Assembly (NCBI RefSeq): GCF_900101545.1
Contig: NZ_FMZU01000029.1
Span: forward strand, 1-64,000
Reading direction: 5' to 3'
From: Variovorax sp. CF079
GTDB lineage: Bacteria > Pseudomonadota > Gammaproteobacteria > Burkholderiales > Burkholderiaceae_C
Length of the DNA stretch: 64,000 nucleotides
A program made the position numbers and the translations under genes. This document shows, in pieces, positions 18,162 through 26,704 of the stretch. The notes below the pieces were generated by a model. It did not search any database, was not told the origin of the DNA, and was given only the letters and a program-made list of their open reading frames with translations. Each line of letters opens with the position of its first letter. Position 1 is the first letter of the stretch.

Positions 18162-19291
18162 ACGCGGTGCTCCGGCGCATCGGCTTGCGCATCCTGGCGC
18201 TAGGAATGGCCGTGGCATGCACAGCCGCCTCGGCGGCCGGAGAGCCGATCCTGGTCGGCCAGTCCGCGGTGCTGACCGGTCCTTTCACACCGAACAGTCT
18301 GGCTTTCATGGAAGGCCAGACGCTGTTCTTCAACCAGTTGAACAAGGCCGGCGGCATCGGTGGGCGGCCGGTCAAGATGATCACCTACGACGACGCGTAC
18401 ATCGCGGAGAAGGCAGCGGCCAATGCCGAGAAGCTGCTCGGCACCGACCGCGTCGTCTGCCTGTTCGGCACCATGGGCACGGGCATCGGTGCGGCCATGG
18501 TGCCCGTGGCTGCGAAGTACGACAGTTTCATCTTCGGCGGGCTCACCGGCGCGGCGGTGCTGCGCGGGCCGAAGGTGCCAATCTATCACGTGCGGGAGTC
18601 GTATGCCGACGAGGTCCGGCGGGTGATGACGCACCTGACGACCATCGGCGTGACGCGCATCGCGATCGTCTCGAGCGACGACGCCTACGGCCGGGGCATC
18701 GAGAAGGATGCGGTGGATGCGCTCGAAAAGAACAAGCATCCGGTCCTCCTGTCGCTGCGCTTCGACCCCAAGGAAAAGGACCATCCCGCCATTGCGCAGC
18801 AGGTCATCGCGAGCGGGGCGCAGGCGGTGTACGTCATTGCGGCCGGCACGCCAGCGATCAACATCATCCGCTCGATGGTGGCTGCGCCCATCCATCCGCA
18901 GATCTACACGAACTCGGTGGCGAGCTCCTTCCTCCTATACAAGGAACTCGGCGACAAGAGCCGCGGCATCGTACTGTCGCAGGTGGTGCCGCCGTTCTGG
19001 AAGACGCGCTTTCCCATCGTGGACGAGTACCAGCGCGCGCTCAAGGGTGCGGGCAGTGGCAGCGAAGGCTCCTACCTGGGCCTCGAGGGCTACATCACGG
19101 CCAAGGCCTTTGCGGAAGCGCTGCAGCGCGTGAAGGGGCCGATCACCACTGAATCGCTGAGGCGCAGCATCGAGAACTCGCCGCCCATGAACCTGAGCGG
19201 CTTTGTAGTCTCCTTCCGGCCCGACAACCGGAACGGTTCAAGCTTTGGAGACATCACGATGCTGGGAAGCGCCGGAAAGTTTGCACAATGA
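18158..19291 (+). CDS. Second ABC substrate-binding protein (HAAT type)
   Basis: A 377-residue periplasmic receptor. The GTG start at 18158 overlaps the upstream hydrolase stop by four bases. The signal peptide (LRRIGLRILALGMAVACTAA) ends near ASAAGEP and the mature part opens PILVGQSAVLTGPFTPNSLA. It has the two-lobe LivJ-like architecture but differs clearly from the first receptor of the operon. Two receptors for one permease suggests two ligands or ligand classes. The stop overlaps the M81 peptidase gene by four bases. Confidence 0.9.
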   Translation: MNAVLRRIGLRILALGMAVACTAASAAGEPILVGQSAVLTGPFTPNSLAFMEGQTLFFNQLNKAGGIGGRPVKMITYDDAYIAEKAAANAEKLLGTDRVVCLFGTMGTGIGAAMVPVAAKYDSFIFGGLTGAAVLRGPKVPIYHVRESYADEVRRVMTHLTTIGVTRIAIVSSDDAYGRGIEKDAVDALEKNKHPVLLSLRFDPKEKDHPAIAQQVIASGAQAVYVIAAGTPAINIIRSMVAAPIHPQIYTNSVASSFLLYKELGDKSRGIVLSQVVPPFWKTRFPIVDEYQRALKGAGSGSEGSYLGLEGYITAKAFAEALQRVKGPITTESLRRSIENSPPMNLSGFVVSFRPDNRNGSSFGDITMLGSAGKFAQ

Positions 19292-20799
19292 AAGTACTGA
19301 TCGCACGCCTCAACCACGAGACCAACACCTTCTCGCCGGTGCCCACGCCACTCGCGGCCTTCGGGCCCGACGGCCCGACCTTCGACGCCCAGGCCTACAA
19401 GGCCAACAAGGGCATGCGAACCGCGATGTCGGCCTTCATCGACCTGGCCGAGCAGGCTAACGCGACGGTGGTCACGCCGGTGTCGGCTTCCGCCAACCCG
19501 AGCGGACCAGTCGATGCCGGTGCCTACACCATGTTGACCCAGCGCATCGTCGATGCGGCGCCGGGTTGCGATGCCATCCTGCTCGACCTGCACGGCGCGA
19601 TGGTGGCGCAGAACAGCCCGGACGGAGAAGGCGACCTATTGGTGCGGCTGCGCGCCGCGGCGCCGGGCGTGCCGATCGGCGTGGCGCTCGACCTGCACGC
19701 CAACGTGACGCCCGCAATGGTCGGCAACGCGGACGTGATCGTCGGCTTCAAGACCTACCCGCACATCGACATGTACGAAACCGGAGAACATGCGGGCCGC
19801 TTGATCTTCGACATGCTGGCGGGGCGAAGCAAACCGGCGATGAGATGGCATCGGCTTCCCTTGATGGCACACACGTTGCGCAGCGCATCGTCAATTGGTG
19901 CGATGAGGTGCGCAATCGACCATGCGCTCGAGGCCGAGCACAGCGGCTTACTCGCGGTCTCGATCTTCGCAGGCTTCTCGCTCTCGGATATCGAGGCACC
20001 CTGCATGAGTGTCGTGGTGGTTGACGCACACACGCCCCAGCGAGCGCAGGCGACGGCCGATCGCATAGCCAAACAGATATGGGATGACCGCGAGGCCTTT
20101 GTGTACCGCAGCGAGCCACTGGCCGAATCGATTGCGCGCGCCAAAGAACTTGCACAGGGCACGACCAAACCAGTGCTCCTACTCGACCACGGTGACAATT
20201 GCATGTCGGGCGGTAGTTGCGACACCATGGACGTGTTGCAAGAGGCGCTGGCGCAAGGCCTCAATGGCATCGGCGTGGGGCCGCTATGCGATCCCGAGGC
20301 AGTGCAAGCGCTCATCACGGCCGGCGAAGGAGCGGCGGTGACAGTTGCGCTAGGCAACAAGTCTTTGCTCGCGAGTATCGGCCTCGTGAAGACGCCCGTT
20401 TACATGAGTGGCATCGTGCGCACCATCTGCGACGGCGGATACACGATCACTGGACCCACCTACACCGGCCAACGCGGCAGCATGGGCCGAACGGTTTTGT
20501 TCGACACAGGCAGAGCAAGGATCGTGGTGACCGAGCGCACCCAGGAGCCATGGGACCTCGCCGTTTTCGAGTGTGCTGGGCTCGATCCGCGCACTGAGCG
20601 ATTTCTGCTTCTCAAGTCGCGCATGTACTGCCGTCCGGTGTTCTTGCCCTTGGCTGCTGCGCTAGTGGAGTGTGACAGCAAGGGGGTCACTAGCTCCGAC
20701 TACAGCTTGTTCTCGTTCAAGCAAGTCCGGCGACCGGTGTTCCCGCTCGACCAAGATTGCGCACATGTCGTGCCGATTGCGGCGGCTCCTGCTCTCTAG
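19288..20799 (+). CDS. M81 family metallopeptidase (MlrC-like)
   Basis: A 503-residue M81/DUF1485 protein related to microcystinase C. Metal ligands and family motifs are seen in IARLNHETNTFSPVPT, LLDLHGAMV, VALDLHANVTPAMV and LLDHGDNCMSGGSCDT. These enzymes cleave small peptides or D-amino-acid-like amides. The start overlaps the upstream receptor gene. Codon use changes inside the gene: up to about base 19830 it is extremely GC-rich at third positions like the rest of the operon. After that A/T endings and AGA/AGG codons appear, suggesting a recombined 3' two-thirds. Confidence 0.88.
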   Translation: MKVLIARLNHETNTFSPVPTPLAAFGPDGPTFDAQAYKANKGMRTAMSAFIDLAEQANATVVTPVSASANPSGPVDAGAYTMLTQRIVDAAPGCDAILLDLHGAMVAQNSPDGEGDLLVRLRAAAPGVPIGVALDLHANVTPAMVGNADVIVGFKTYPHIDMYETGEHAGRLIFDMLAGRSKPAMRWHRLPLMAHTLRSASSIGAMRCAIDHALEAEHSGLLAVSIFAGFSLSDIEAPCMSVVVVDAHTPQRAQATADRIAKQIWDDREAFVYRSEPLAESIARAKELAQGTTKPVLLLDHGDNCMSGGSCDTMDVLQEALAQGLNGIGVGPLCDPEAVQALITAGEGAAVTVALGNKSLLASIGLVKTPVYMSGIVRTICDGGYTITGPTYTGQRGSMGRTVLFDTGRARIVVTERTQEPWDLAVFECAGLDPRTERFLLLKSRMYCRPVFLPLAAALVECDSKGVTSSDYSLFSFKQVRRPVFPLDQDCAHVVPIAAAPAL

Positions 20800-21294
20800 A
20801 TCTTAAGCGTCTCGCGAGACCACCTTGACGGCCTCAGATGCGCAGCTTCGGGATCGCAGAGTTGACGGCATTGACGTCGAAGCCTGCGGGATCAAACGGC
20901 CCGCCGCACCAGCGCCACATGGCGACGTGCATGTCAATGCTCCCTATCGAGTCACCAGGATCGGGATGCCTCGTCGCAAGCCCGGTCGCGTTCAGGGCAT
21001 GACAAATCTTTCCAACGGGAAGCTACGCTCACCAAGATGCGCACCAGTCCGCGACCGGAGCCAATCTACATACCGGGCAGTCGAACGCACCAAAGGACGA
21101 AGCGGCCACGCTGCTCGCGGCAAGACCCCGCACCAGCACACTACCCGGTTCAGGGTCCGTGTGCAGTCTCGATCGAAACAGGGGACTGCATAGCATCTTG
21201 TGGCCGCCGAAGTCGGTAGTTTGAAACCTCAAGCTCGACGTCCGCTCCCGCCGCCGCGAAGCGGAAGTTCGGGTTGAGTGAAGCGAGGAGCTTG
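20800..21294. other. Intergenic region with at most a gene scrap
   Basis: About 495 bases without an intact gene. On the minus strand at 20834-20932 a 32-codon frame reads MHVAMWRWCGGPFDPAGFDV and ends AIPKLRI before a stop. This looks like the C-terminal end of a larger protein, possibly of the plasmid pRiA4b ORF-3 type (recalled, not verified). The rest shows nothing recognisable. Base composition is lower in GC than its surroundings, in line with foreign sequence. Confidence 0.4.
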
Positions 21295-22518
21295 CTAGAC
21301 TTTGGGCTGCGGTGTCGCTGCGAAGAAGTCCATGGCCGCCGCGACGCCGCTGCCGGCCAGTGGCACGCCTGCCAGCTTCAGGCCCATCTCAACCCCCGTC
21401 AGCGCGGCCATCAGCGTCAGGTCGTTGCAGTCGCCCAGGTGGCCGATGCGGAACATGCGACCCTTGAGCTTGCCGAGTCCCGCGCCAAGCGAGAGATCGA
21501 AGCGTTCGTGGATCAGCCGGCGCAGCGAATCGGCATCCACGCCTTGCGGCGTGATGACGCCGGTGAGCACAGGCGAGTGGACGCGCTCGTCCGCACATTG
21601 CGTCGGCAGGCCCCACGCACGGACCGCGGCGCGCACGCCTTCGCCCCAGCGCTGGTGGCGCGCGAACACCACCGGCAGTCCCTGTCCGAGCACCATGTCG
21701 AGCGCCTCGCTGAGGCCGTAGAGCAGGTTCGTGCTCGGCGTGTAGGGCCAGTAGCCGCCCTGGTTCATCTCGACGATCTCGTCCCAGGCCCAGAAGGCCT
21801 TGGGCAGGCGCGCCGTCCTGCTGACCTCGATGGCCTTGGGCGACAGGGCGTTGAAGCTGATGCCGGGCGGCAGCATCAGGCCCTTCTGCGAGCCGCTGAC
21901 GGTCACGTCGACGCCCCATTCGTCGTGACGGAAATTGGCGCTCGCGAGGCCCGAGATGGTGTCGACCATCAGCAGCGCGGGATGCCCGGCCGCATCGATG
22001 GCGCGGCGCACCGCGGCGATGTCGGAGGTGACGCCGGTGGAGGTCTCGTTGTGCACCACGCACACGGCCTTGATCTTCTTCTCGGTGTCCTTGCGCAGGC
22101 GCGCCTCGATCAGGTCGGGCTGCACGCCGTGGCGCCAGCTGCGCGGCAAGCCGGTGTCGTCGACGCCGGGCAGACCGATGAACTCGGGCTCCAGGCCGAG
22201 GCGCTGCGCCATCCGCTGCCACAGCGTCGCGAAGTGGCCCGTCTCGTACATCAGGACCGCATCGCCGGGGCTCATCACGTTGACGAGCGCCGCCTCCCAG
22301 GCGCCGGTGCCCGACGCGGGGTAGATGACCACCGGATGCTGCGTCCGGAACAGCTGCTGCAGGCCGGCGATCACCTTCTTGCCGAGCGTCGCGAACTCGG
22401 GGCCGCGATGATCGATGGTCGGCAGGCTGATGGCGCGCAGGATGCGGTCGGGTACCGGGCTCGGGCCGGGGATCTGCAGGAAGTGGCGGCCGCTGGGATG
22501 GTTGTCGAGAGCGATCAT
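21295..22518 (-). CDS. Class V PLP-dependent aminotransferase (serine/alanine-glyoxylate aminotransferase-like)
   Basis: A 407-residue fold-type I aminotransferase. It opens with HFLQIPGPSPVPDRILRAIS and has the glyoxylate aminotransferase features STPTIDHRG-like LPTIDHRGPEFA, VVHNETSTGV, and the PLP lysine in VSGSQKGLMLPPG (Lys212). It resembles SgaA-type serine-glyoxylate aminotransferases. It is the last gene of a long leftward operon (hydratases, amidase, TRAP importer, hydantoinase), so it may transaminate glyoxylate or an alpha-amino acid released by the upstream hydrolases. Confidence 0.88.
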   Translation of the reverse strand: MIALDNHPSGRHFLQIPGPSPVPDRILRAISLPTIDHRGPEFATLGKKVIAGLQQLFRTQHPVVIYPASGTGAWEAALVNVMSPGDAVLMYETGHFATLWQRMAQRLGLEPEFIGLPGVDDTGLPRSWRHGVQPDLIEARLRKDTEKKIKAVCVVHNETSTGVTSDIAAVRRAIDAAGHPALLMVDTISGLASANFRHDEWGVDVTVSGSQKGLMLPPGISFNALSPKAIEVSRTARLPKAFWAWDEIVEMNQGGYWPYTPSTNLLYGLSEALDMVLGQGLPVVFARHQRWGEGVRAAVRAWGLPTQCADERVHSPVLTGVITPQGVDADSLRRLIHERFDLSLGAGLGKLKGRMFRIGHLGDCNDLTLMAALTGVEMGLKLAGVPLAGSGVAAAMDFFAATPQPKV

Positions 22519-22549
22519 GGGTCTCCTTTTCTGTGGCGAGTCGATGGAA

Positions 22550-23326
22550 CTACAACTGCACGGACGCGCGTCCGATGCCCGGAAACTCGGCCGTGACGAG
22601 ATCGCCCGCGGCCGCGTGAAGAATCCCCACCCAGGTGCCGGTGGTCACGACGGTGCCCGCCGGCAGGCTGCGGCCGTCCTGCGTGGCGTGACGCAGCCAC
22701 GCCGTCAGCAGGAAGGCGGGGTCGCCGAGCGAGTGGGTGCCGCGGCGTTCGACCGCCGGTTGTGCGCCGATCTGCACGCGGCACGTCTGCGCGCGCCAGT
22801 CACGCGCCGCGAACGGTATCCAGGGGCCGAGCACCAGCGCGCCATGCGACTGCAGGTCGGCCAGCTTGAACAGTGCCGGCGCGCCCAGTGCTTCGCGCCA
22901 GCGCGAGTCGACGAGCTCGATCGAGACGGTCATCGCATCGACCAGTGCGCTCGCGCTGCCTGCGTCCAGCGTTTCGGCGAGCGTGGCATCGACATCGCGC
23001 GCGAGCCGCAGCGCAACCTCGGCCTCGATGCCGCGCATGTGAAACGGCCAGGTGCCGCTCTGCGCCGGACTGGTCCATACGCCGGCCGGCGGCAGCCGCG
23101 CATGGGTGAGTACCGCGCCGCGGGACGGGCCGCCCGATTTCCAGTACTGCGGCGCTGCAGCTTCGAACCCGCCGAGTTCGCGCGCCACGCGCTGCTGCAC
23201 TGCGTAGGCATCGGCTGTGTCGGTCAGCGCATCGGCCAGCGGCGCGGCATCCGCCAGGTTCCTGGTGCGACGCGCATGAATCAGCGCGTCGGCCACGGCA
23301 TCGATTTTCGAAAGGGGCACTTCCAT
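22550..23326 (-). CDS. 2-keto-4-pentenoate hydratase family protein (first of two)
   Basis: A 258-residue FAH-fold hydratase/decarboxylase-family protein. Features are GIEAEVALRLARDVDATLAE (metal-binding acidic pair), DSRWREALGAPALFKLADLQ, SHGALVLGPW and the C-terminal GTVVTTGTWVGIL. It lies between the aminotransferase gene (31 bases downstream) and a clear paralogue (15 bases upstream). Its usual role is hydration of 2-oxo-4-pentenoate-type enols. In this operon, without a ring dioxygenase, the substrate could be another unsaturated 2-oxo acid. Confidence 0.85.
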   Translation of the reverse strand: MEVPLSKIDAVADALIHARRTRNLADAAPLADALTDTADAYAVQQRVARELGGFEAAAPQYWKSGGPSRGAVLTHARLPPAGVWTSPAQSGTWPFHMRGIEAEVALRLARDVDATLAETLDAGSASALVDAMTVSIELVDSRWREALGAPALFKLADLQSHGALVLGPWIPFAARDWRAQTCRVQIGAQPAVERRGTHSLGDPAFLLTAWLRHATQDGRSLPAGTVVTTGTWVGILHAAAGDLVTAEFPGIGRASVQL

Positions 23327-23341
23327 TCCTTTTGACTGGGG

Positions 23342-24097
23342 TCAGAACGACACGCTCAACGGCGCGAGACCCGCGATCTCGACGCGCACGGCAGTGCCTT
23401 GGGACGCGAACAGCATGCCGGTGCACGAGCCGCTGGTGATGACCTGACCTGCCTTGAGCCCGACGCCGCGCGCCGAGCAATGGTTGGCCAGCCATTCGAG
23501 CAGCGTGCCGGCATCGGGGCTCGGGTGCTCGCCCACCGTATGGGCCACGATCTGCTCGCCGAAACGAAGCACGGCCTCGACCTTCGCCAGATCGAACCAC
23601 GCCGGCTCGAAGGGCTGGCGTCGCCCCAGCACCAGTGCGCCGTGGCTCAGCAGGTCTGCCAATTGCGCATCGGAGCCGGCGCCGAGCCAGTCGGCGAGGC
23701 GGGTCTCCACGACTTCGATCACCGGCAGCACCGATTCGATGGCGAACGCCAGCTCGTCCAGGGTATAGGGCGCCGCGCGGGACGGCAGGTCGACGCCGAG
23801 TTGGAAGCCGACTTCGACTTCGATGCCGCGCAGCCGCCAAGCCGGGCCTTTCAGCAGCGCACCGTCGGACCGCAGCCCTTCGGCCGGCAATGGCGCACAG
23901 GTCGGCTCCAGTCCCGGCGCACGCGCGCCGACCTTCCAGCCGCCGACGGTGCCGAGAGCGGCCAGCGTCGCGTCCTGGATCGCATAGGCCTCGTGGCGGT
24001 CCGCAGGCTGCACCAGCGCCGAGGGCACGCGCCGGCCGTCGCGACGCGCGATGTACAGGGCGCGCGCTGCGGTGTCCGGCGTGACCGTGGCGGCCAC
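23342..24097 (-). CDS. 2-keto-4-pentenoate hydratase family protein (second of two)
   Basis: A 251-residue paralogue of the preceding gene. It shows GGWKVGARAPG, RGIEVEVGFQLGVDLPSRAA, LADLLSHGALVLGRRQPFEP and QVITSGSCTGMLFAS. The open frame reaches far upstream, but that part overlaps the amidase gene in another phase. The GTG at 24097, five bases after the amidase stop, is the best start although its ribosome binding site is weak. Two tandem family members may act on two stereoisomers or on successive steps. Confidence 0.83.
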   Translation of the reverse strand: MAATVTPDTAARALYIARRDGRRVPSALVQPADRHEAYAIQDATLAALGTVGGWKVGARAPGLEPTCAPLPAEGLRSDGALLKGPAWRLRGIEVEVGFQLGVDLPSRAAPYTLDELAFAIESVLPVIEVVETRLADWLGAGSDAQLADLLSHGALVLGRRQPFEPAWFDLAKVEAVLRFGEQIVAHTVGEHPSPDAGTLLEWLANHCSARGVGLKAGQVITSGSCTGMLFASQGTAVRVEIAGLAPLSVSF

Positions 24098-24102
24098 CGG
24101 CG

Positions 24103-25479
24103 TCAGAGCTCGGGAAAGCGCTGCCACGGATGAGCTCGCTCGAACGCGCGGGCCAGCGCGAGCAACGCGTCGTCGTCGCCTTCGCGCGCGACCAGCTGCA
24201 GGCCGACCGGCAAGCCTTGGGCGAAGCCGCAGGGCAGCGCGATCGCCGGCAGGCCGACCGCATTGGCGAAGCCAGCAAAGACGGCGTGACCGCGCGCGCC
24301 GACCTCGCGGCCATCGATTCGGGGTGGATGCGTTTCGCCGGCCGGCCAGGGAAGCGCCGCCGCCGCCGGCGTCAAGAGGAAGCCGTAGCGCTCGAACAGG
24401 ATGGCCAGTTCGGTGCGCAACCGCTCGGCTTCGAGCAGCAGGTCGAACAGCGCGATGGCCGACGCGCTGCGCCCGGCTTGGGCGTTGGCCTGCATCGCGG
24501 GGGCGAACAAGGCCGGATCGAACGGACGCGTCGGCGACAGCGCCTGCGGATGCTCGACCAGCCACGCCAGCCCCACCTGCGCCAGCAGCGGCCAGCGCTG
24601 GTTGACCGCCTCTGCCAGATCGAAGCCCTCTGCTGTCGTCACTTCATGGCCCAGCATGGAAAGATTCCGGGCCGCCGCATCGGCGAGATGCGCGATCTGC
24701 GGATCGAGCGGGTGGTCGCCAAAGCGTGGGATGTACAGGATGCGCGCCGGCGTTGGTGCCACTGGCCGCATCGGGCCGAGCCCTATCACCTGCATCACCG
24801 CGGCCACGTCGTCCACGCAACGCGCGAGCGGCCCTGCGACCTCGAAGTCCAGAAAGATCGGCGGCAGTCCGCCGCTGCGCGGCACGCGGCCGCGCGAGGG
24901 CTTGAGGCCGACCAGGTTGGTGTGCGATGCGGGTCGCCGGATCGAGCCGCCGCCGTCGGTGCCAAGCGCGATGGGGCATCCGCCCGCAGCGACCAGCGCG
25001 GCCGCGCCGCCCGATGAGCCGCCGGGCGTCAGGGCCGGGTTCCACGGATTGCCGGTGGGGCCGAACACCGGGTTGTCCGTGTAGCCCTGCATCGTGAACT
25101 CGGGCACGTTGGTCTTGCCGAAGATCAGGGCGCCGGCTTCGCGCAGCTTCGCCACCGGAAGCTCGTCGCGTTCGGCCACGAAGCCGGCGAGCGCGCGGCT
25201 TCCCCAGTGAGTGGGCAGGCCTCGCACCTGCAGGTTGTCCTTGATCGTGATCGGCACGCCGTCCAACGCGCCGATCGCCCGGCCCGTGCGCCAGCGCGCG
25301 CTGCTTTGCTCGGCGGCGTGGGTCGCGCCCTCGGCGTCGAGCGCGATCAGCGCGTTGAGCCGCGGGTTGACCTCGGCACTGCGCGCCAGACAGGCCTCGA
25401 GCGCCTGGGTCGGCGTGAACGCGGCGTCGCGAAAACCGGCGGCGAGCTGCGTTGCCGTAAGTTGCCAGAGCAATTTCAT
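24103..25479 (-). CDS. Amidase signature family protein
   Basis: A 458-residue amidase. The catalytic triad of the family is present: Lys80 in VPITIKDNLQV, the cis-Ser in LTPGGSSGGAAALVAAG (about 155) and the nucleophile Ser179 in GTDGGGSIRRPAS. It hydrolyses an amide to acid and ammonia in the cytoplasm; the family includes urea-type (allophanate hydrolase) and aryl amidases. The ATG at 25479 is used because residues upstream are repeat-derived. It lies between TRAP receptor genes and two hydratase genes. Confidence 0.9.
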   Translation of the reverse strand: MKLLWQLTATQLAAGFRDAAFTPTQALEACLARSAEVNPRLNALIALDAEGATHAAEQSSARWRTGRAIGALDGVPITIKDNLQVRGLPTHWGSRALAGFVAERDELPVAKLREAGALIFGKTNVPEFTMQGYTDNPVFGPTGNPWNPALTPGGSSGGAAALVAAGGCPIALGTDGGGSIRRPASHTNLVGLKPSRGRVPRSGGLPPIFLDFEVAGPLARCVDDVAAVMQVIGLGPMRPVAPTPARILYIPRFGDHPLDPQIAHLADAAARNLSMLGHEVTTAEGFDLAEAVNQRWPLLAQVGLAWLVEHPQALSPTRPFDPALFAPAMQANAQAGRSASAIALFDLLLEAERLRTELAILFERYGFLLTPAAAALPWPAGETHPPRIDGREVGARGHAVFAGFANAVGLPAIALPCGFAQGLPVGLQLVAREGDDDALLALARAFERAHPWQRFPEL

Positions 25480-25543
25480 TTCAGTCGATCCACAGGCCGG
25501 ACGCCACCCGCGACGCAAGACGGCCGGCGCAGCCGGGCCCGTT

Positions 25544-25610
25544 CGGGAAACACCACGGAACCGGCTTTGCCGGGCCGCTGGTGTTGTCCCCGGCTAGGGG
25601 GTTGGCGGTC
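25544..25610 (-). repeat. Interspersed intergenic repeat, copy 2
   Basis: Reads as the reverse complement of the element at 13436-13502, sharing CCGGCAAAGCCGGTTCC, the preceding GC-rich hairpin and the trailing TGTTTCCCG-like end. It sits in the 160-base gap between a TRAP receptor gene and the amidase gene, in the same orientation relative to transcription as copy 1. Possible mRNA attenuation or stabilising element. Confidence 0.7.
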
Positions 25611-25639
25611 ACACGAAGCGGGCAAGCCTGCGGGTGAGC

Positions 25640-26680
25640 TCATTTCAGTCCCACCACCGGGCCGACGACCTGCTTCCAAGTGGCCGAGCACTTGTCGTAG
25701 GACTTGTCGCAGAGCTCGCTCCAGATCGGCAGCGACACCGTCGTCAGCGCGTCGCGAATCATCTGCTGGTCGCCCGGCTTGACCGGGACATCCTTCATCG
25801 CGAACTTCTTGACCGTCTTGCACGGTTCCTTGCCGACGTTGCAGCGCGACGCGTCCTCGAAGAGTTCCTTGGAGTAGGCCCAGACGTCGGTCTCGAACCT
25901 CTTGAACGCCTCGGTGATCTTCGCCTTCTGATCGGCCGGCAGCGCGTTCCACTTCGTGAGGTTCATCGCATACGCGTTGAGCGCGATCTGGAAGCCGATC
26001 GGCATGAAATGCGTCGTGACTTCGGGCCAGCCGGCCGAGTTGGCCGAGCTCGGGCCGGTGATGGCGCAGTCGGTCACGCCGCGTTCGAGCGCCTGCTGCG
26101 TCTCGCCGAACGGGATCGTGACCGGGATGCCGCCGAGCTTCTCGATGAACTTGGCGAGCGACTGGTCGTAGACCCGCACCTTCTTGCCCTTCAGGTCCGC
26201 GAGGCCAGTGATCGCCACCTTGCAGAACACGACCTGCGGGCCAAAGGGATAGATGCCGAGCAGCTTGCCGCCATGGCGCTCCTGCAGACGCTTGTCGAAG
26301 GCATCCCGGTAGGCGTCGACCACCTTGCGCGCGACTTCGTAGTCGGTCGACAGGCCGACGATGTCAGGGCCGAGGAAGAAGGGTTCGTCGCGCGACACCT
26401 GCGCGAGGCGCAGCGTGACGATGTCGAACAGGCCCGACTTCAGCACGCGCAGGCCGTCAGCGTCCTTCACGCCGAGCACGTCCATCGGCTTGTAGTCTGC
26501 GTCGATGGGCAGGCCGGTGTTCTTCGCGAAGTTCTCGAAGAAGGGCTGCTCCTTCGTCTGCTGGATCAGCCCGGTGGCGACCAGGTTGCCGGCCACGCGC
26601 AGCTTGGGGTTTTCGGCATGTACCGGCAGGGCCAGCGCGAGGACGGCGGCAAGCGAGGGGAGAACGAATTTCAGTTTCAC
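25640..26680 (-). CDS. TRAP transporter substrate-binding protein, DctP family (tandem copy 2)
   Basis: A 346-residue periplasmic receptor. The signal peptide MKLKFVLPSLAAVLALALPV is cleaved near VHA-EN, followed by a DctP-type domain with GKKVRVYDQSLAKFIEKLGG and ERGVTDCAITGPSSANSAGW. It lies 24 bases downstream of a close paralogue (most segments identical) and shares the DctQ/DctM permease genes upstream. Four cysteines near the C-terminus (SRCNVGKEPCKTV and LCDKSYDKC) are conserved in both copies and could form disulfides in the periplasm. Confidence 0.9.
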   Translation of the reverse strand: MKLKFVLPSLAAVLALALPVHAENPKLRVAGNLVATGLIQQTKEQPFFENFAKNTGLPIDADYKPMDVLGVKDADGLRVLKSGLFDIVTLRLAQVSRDEPFFLGPDIVGLSTDYEVARKVVDAYRDAFDKRLQERHGGKLLGIYPFGPQVVFCKVAITGLADLKGKKVRVYDQSLAKFIEKLGGIPVTIPFGETQQALERGVTDCAITGPSSANSAGWPEVTTHFMPIGFQIALNAYAMNLTKWNALPADQKAKITEAFKRFETDVWAYSKELFEDASRCNVGKEPCKTVKKFAMKDVPVKPGDQQMIRDALTTVSLPIWSELCDKSYDKCSATWKQVVGPVVGLK

Positions 26681-26704
26681 GGCATCACTCCTTTAAGAAC
26701 TTGT

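Noticed and set aside
21274..22596. A 440-codon plus-strand frame opposite the aminotransferase gene
   Set aside because: The minus-strand gene has the PLP lysine and family motifs; the plus-strand frame is an Arg/Gly/His-rich shadow.
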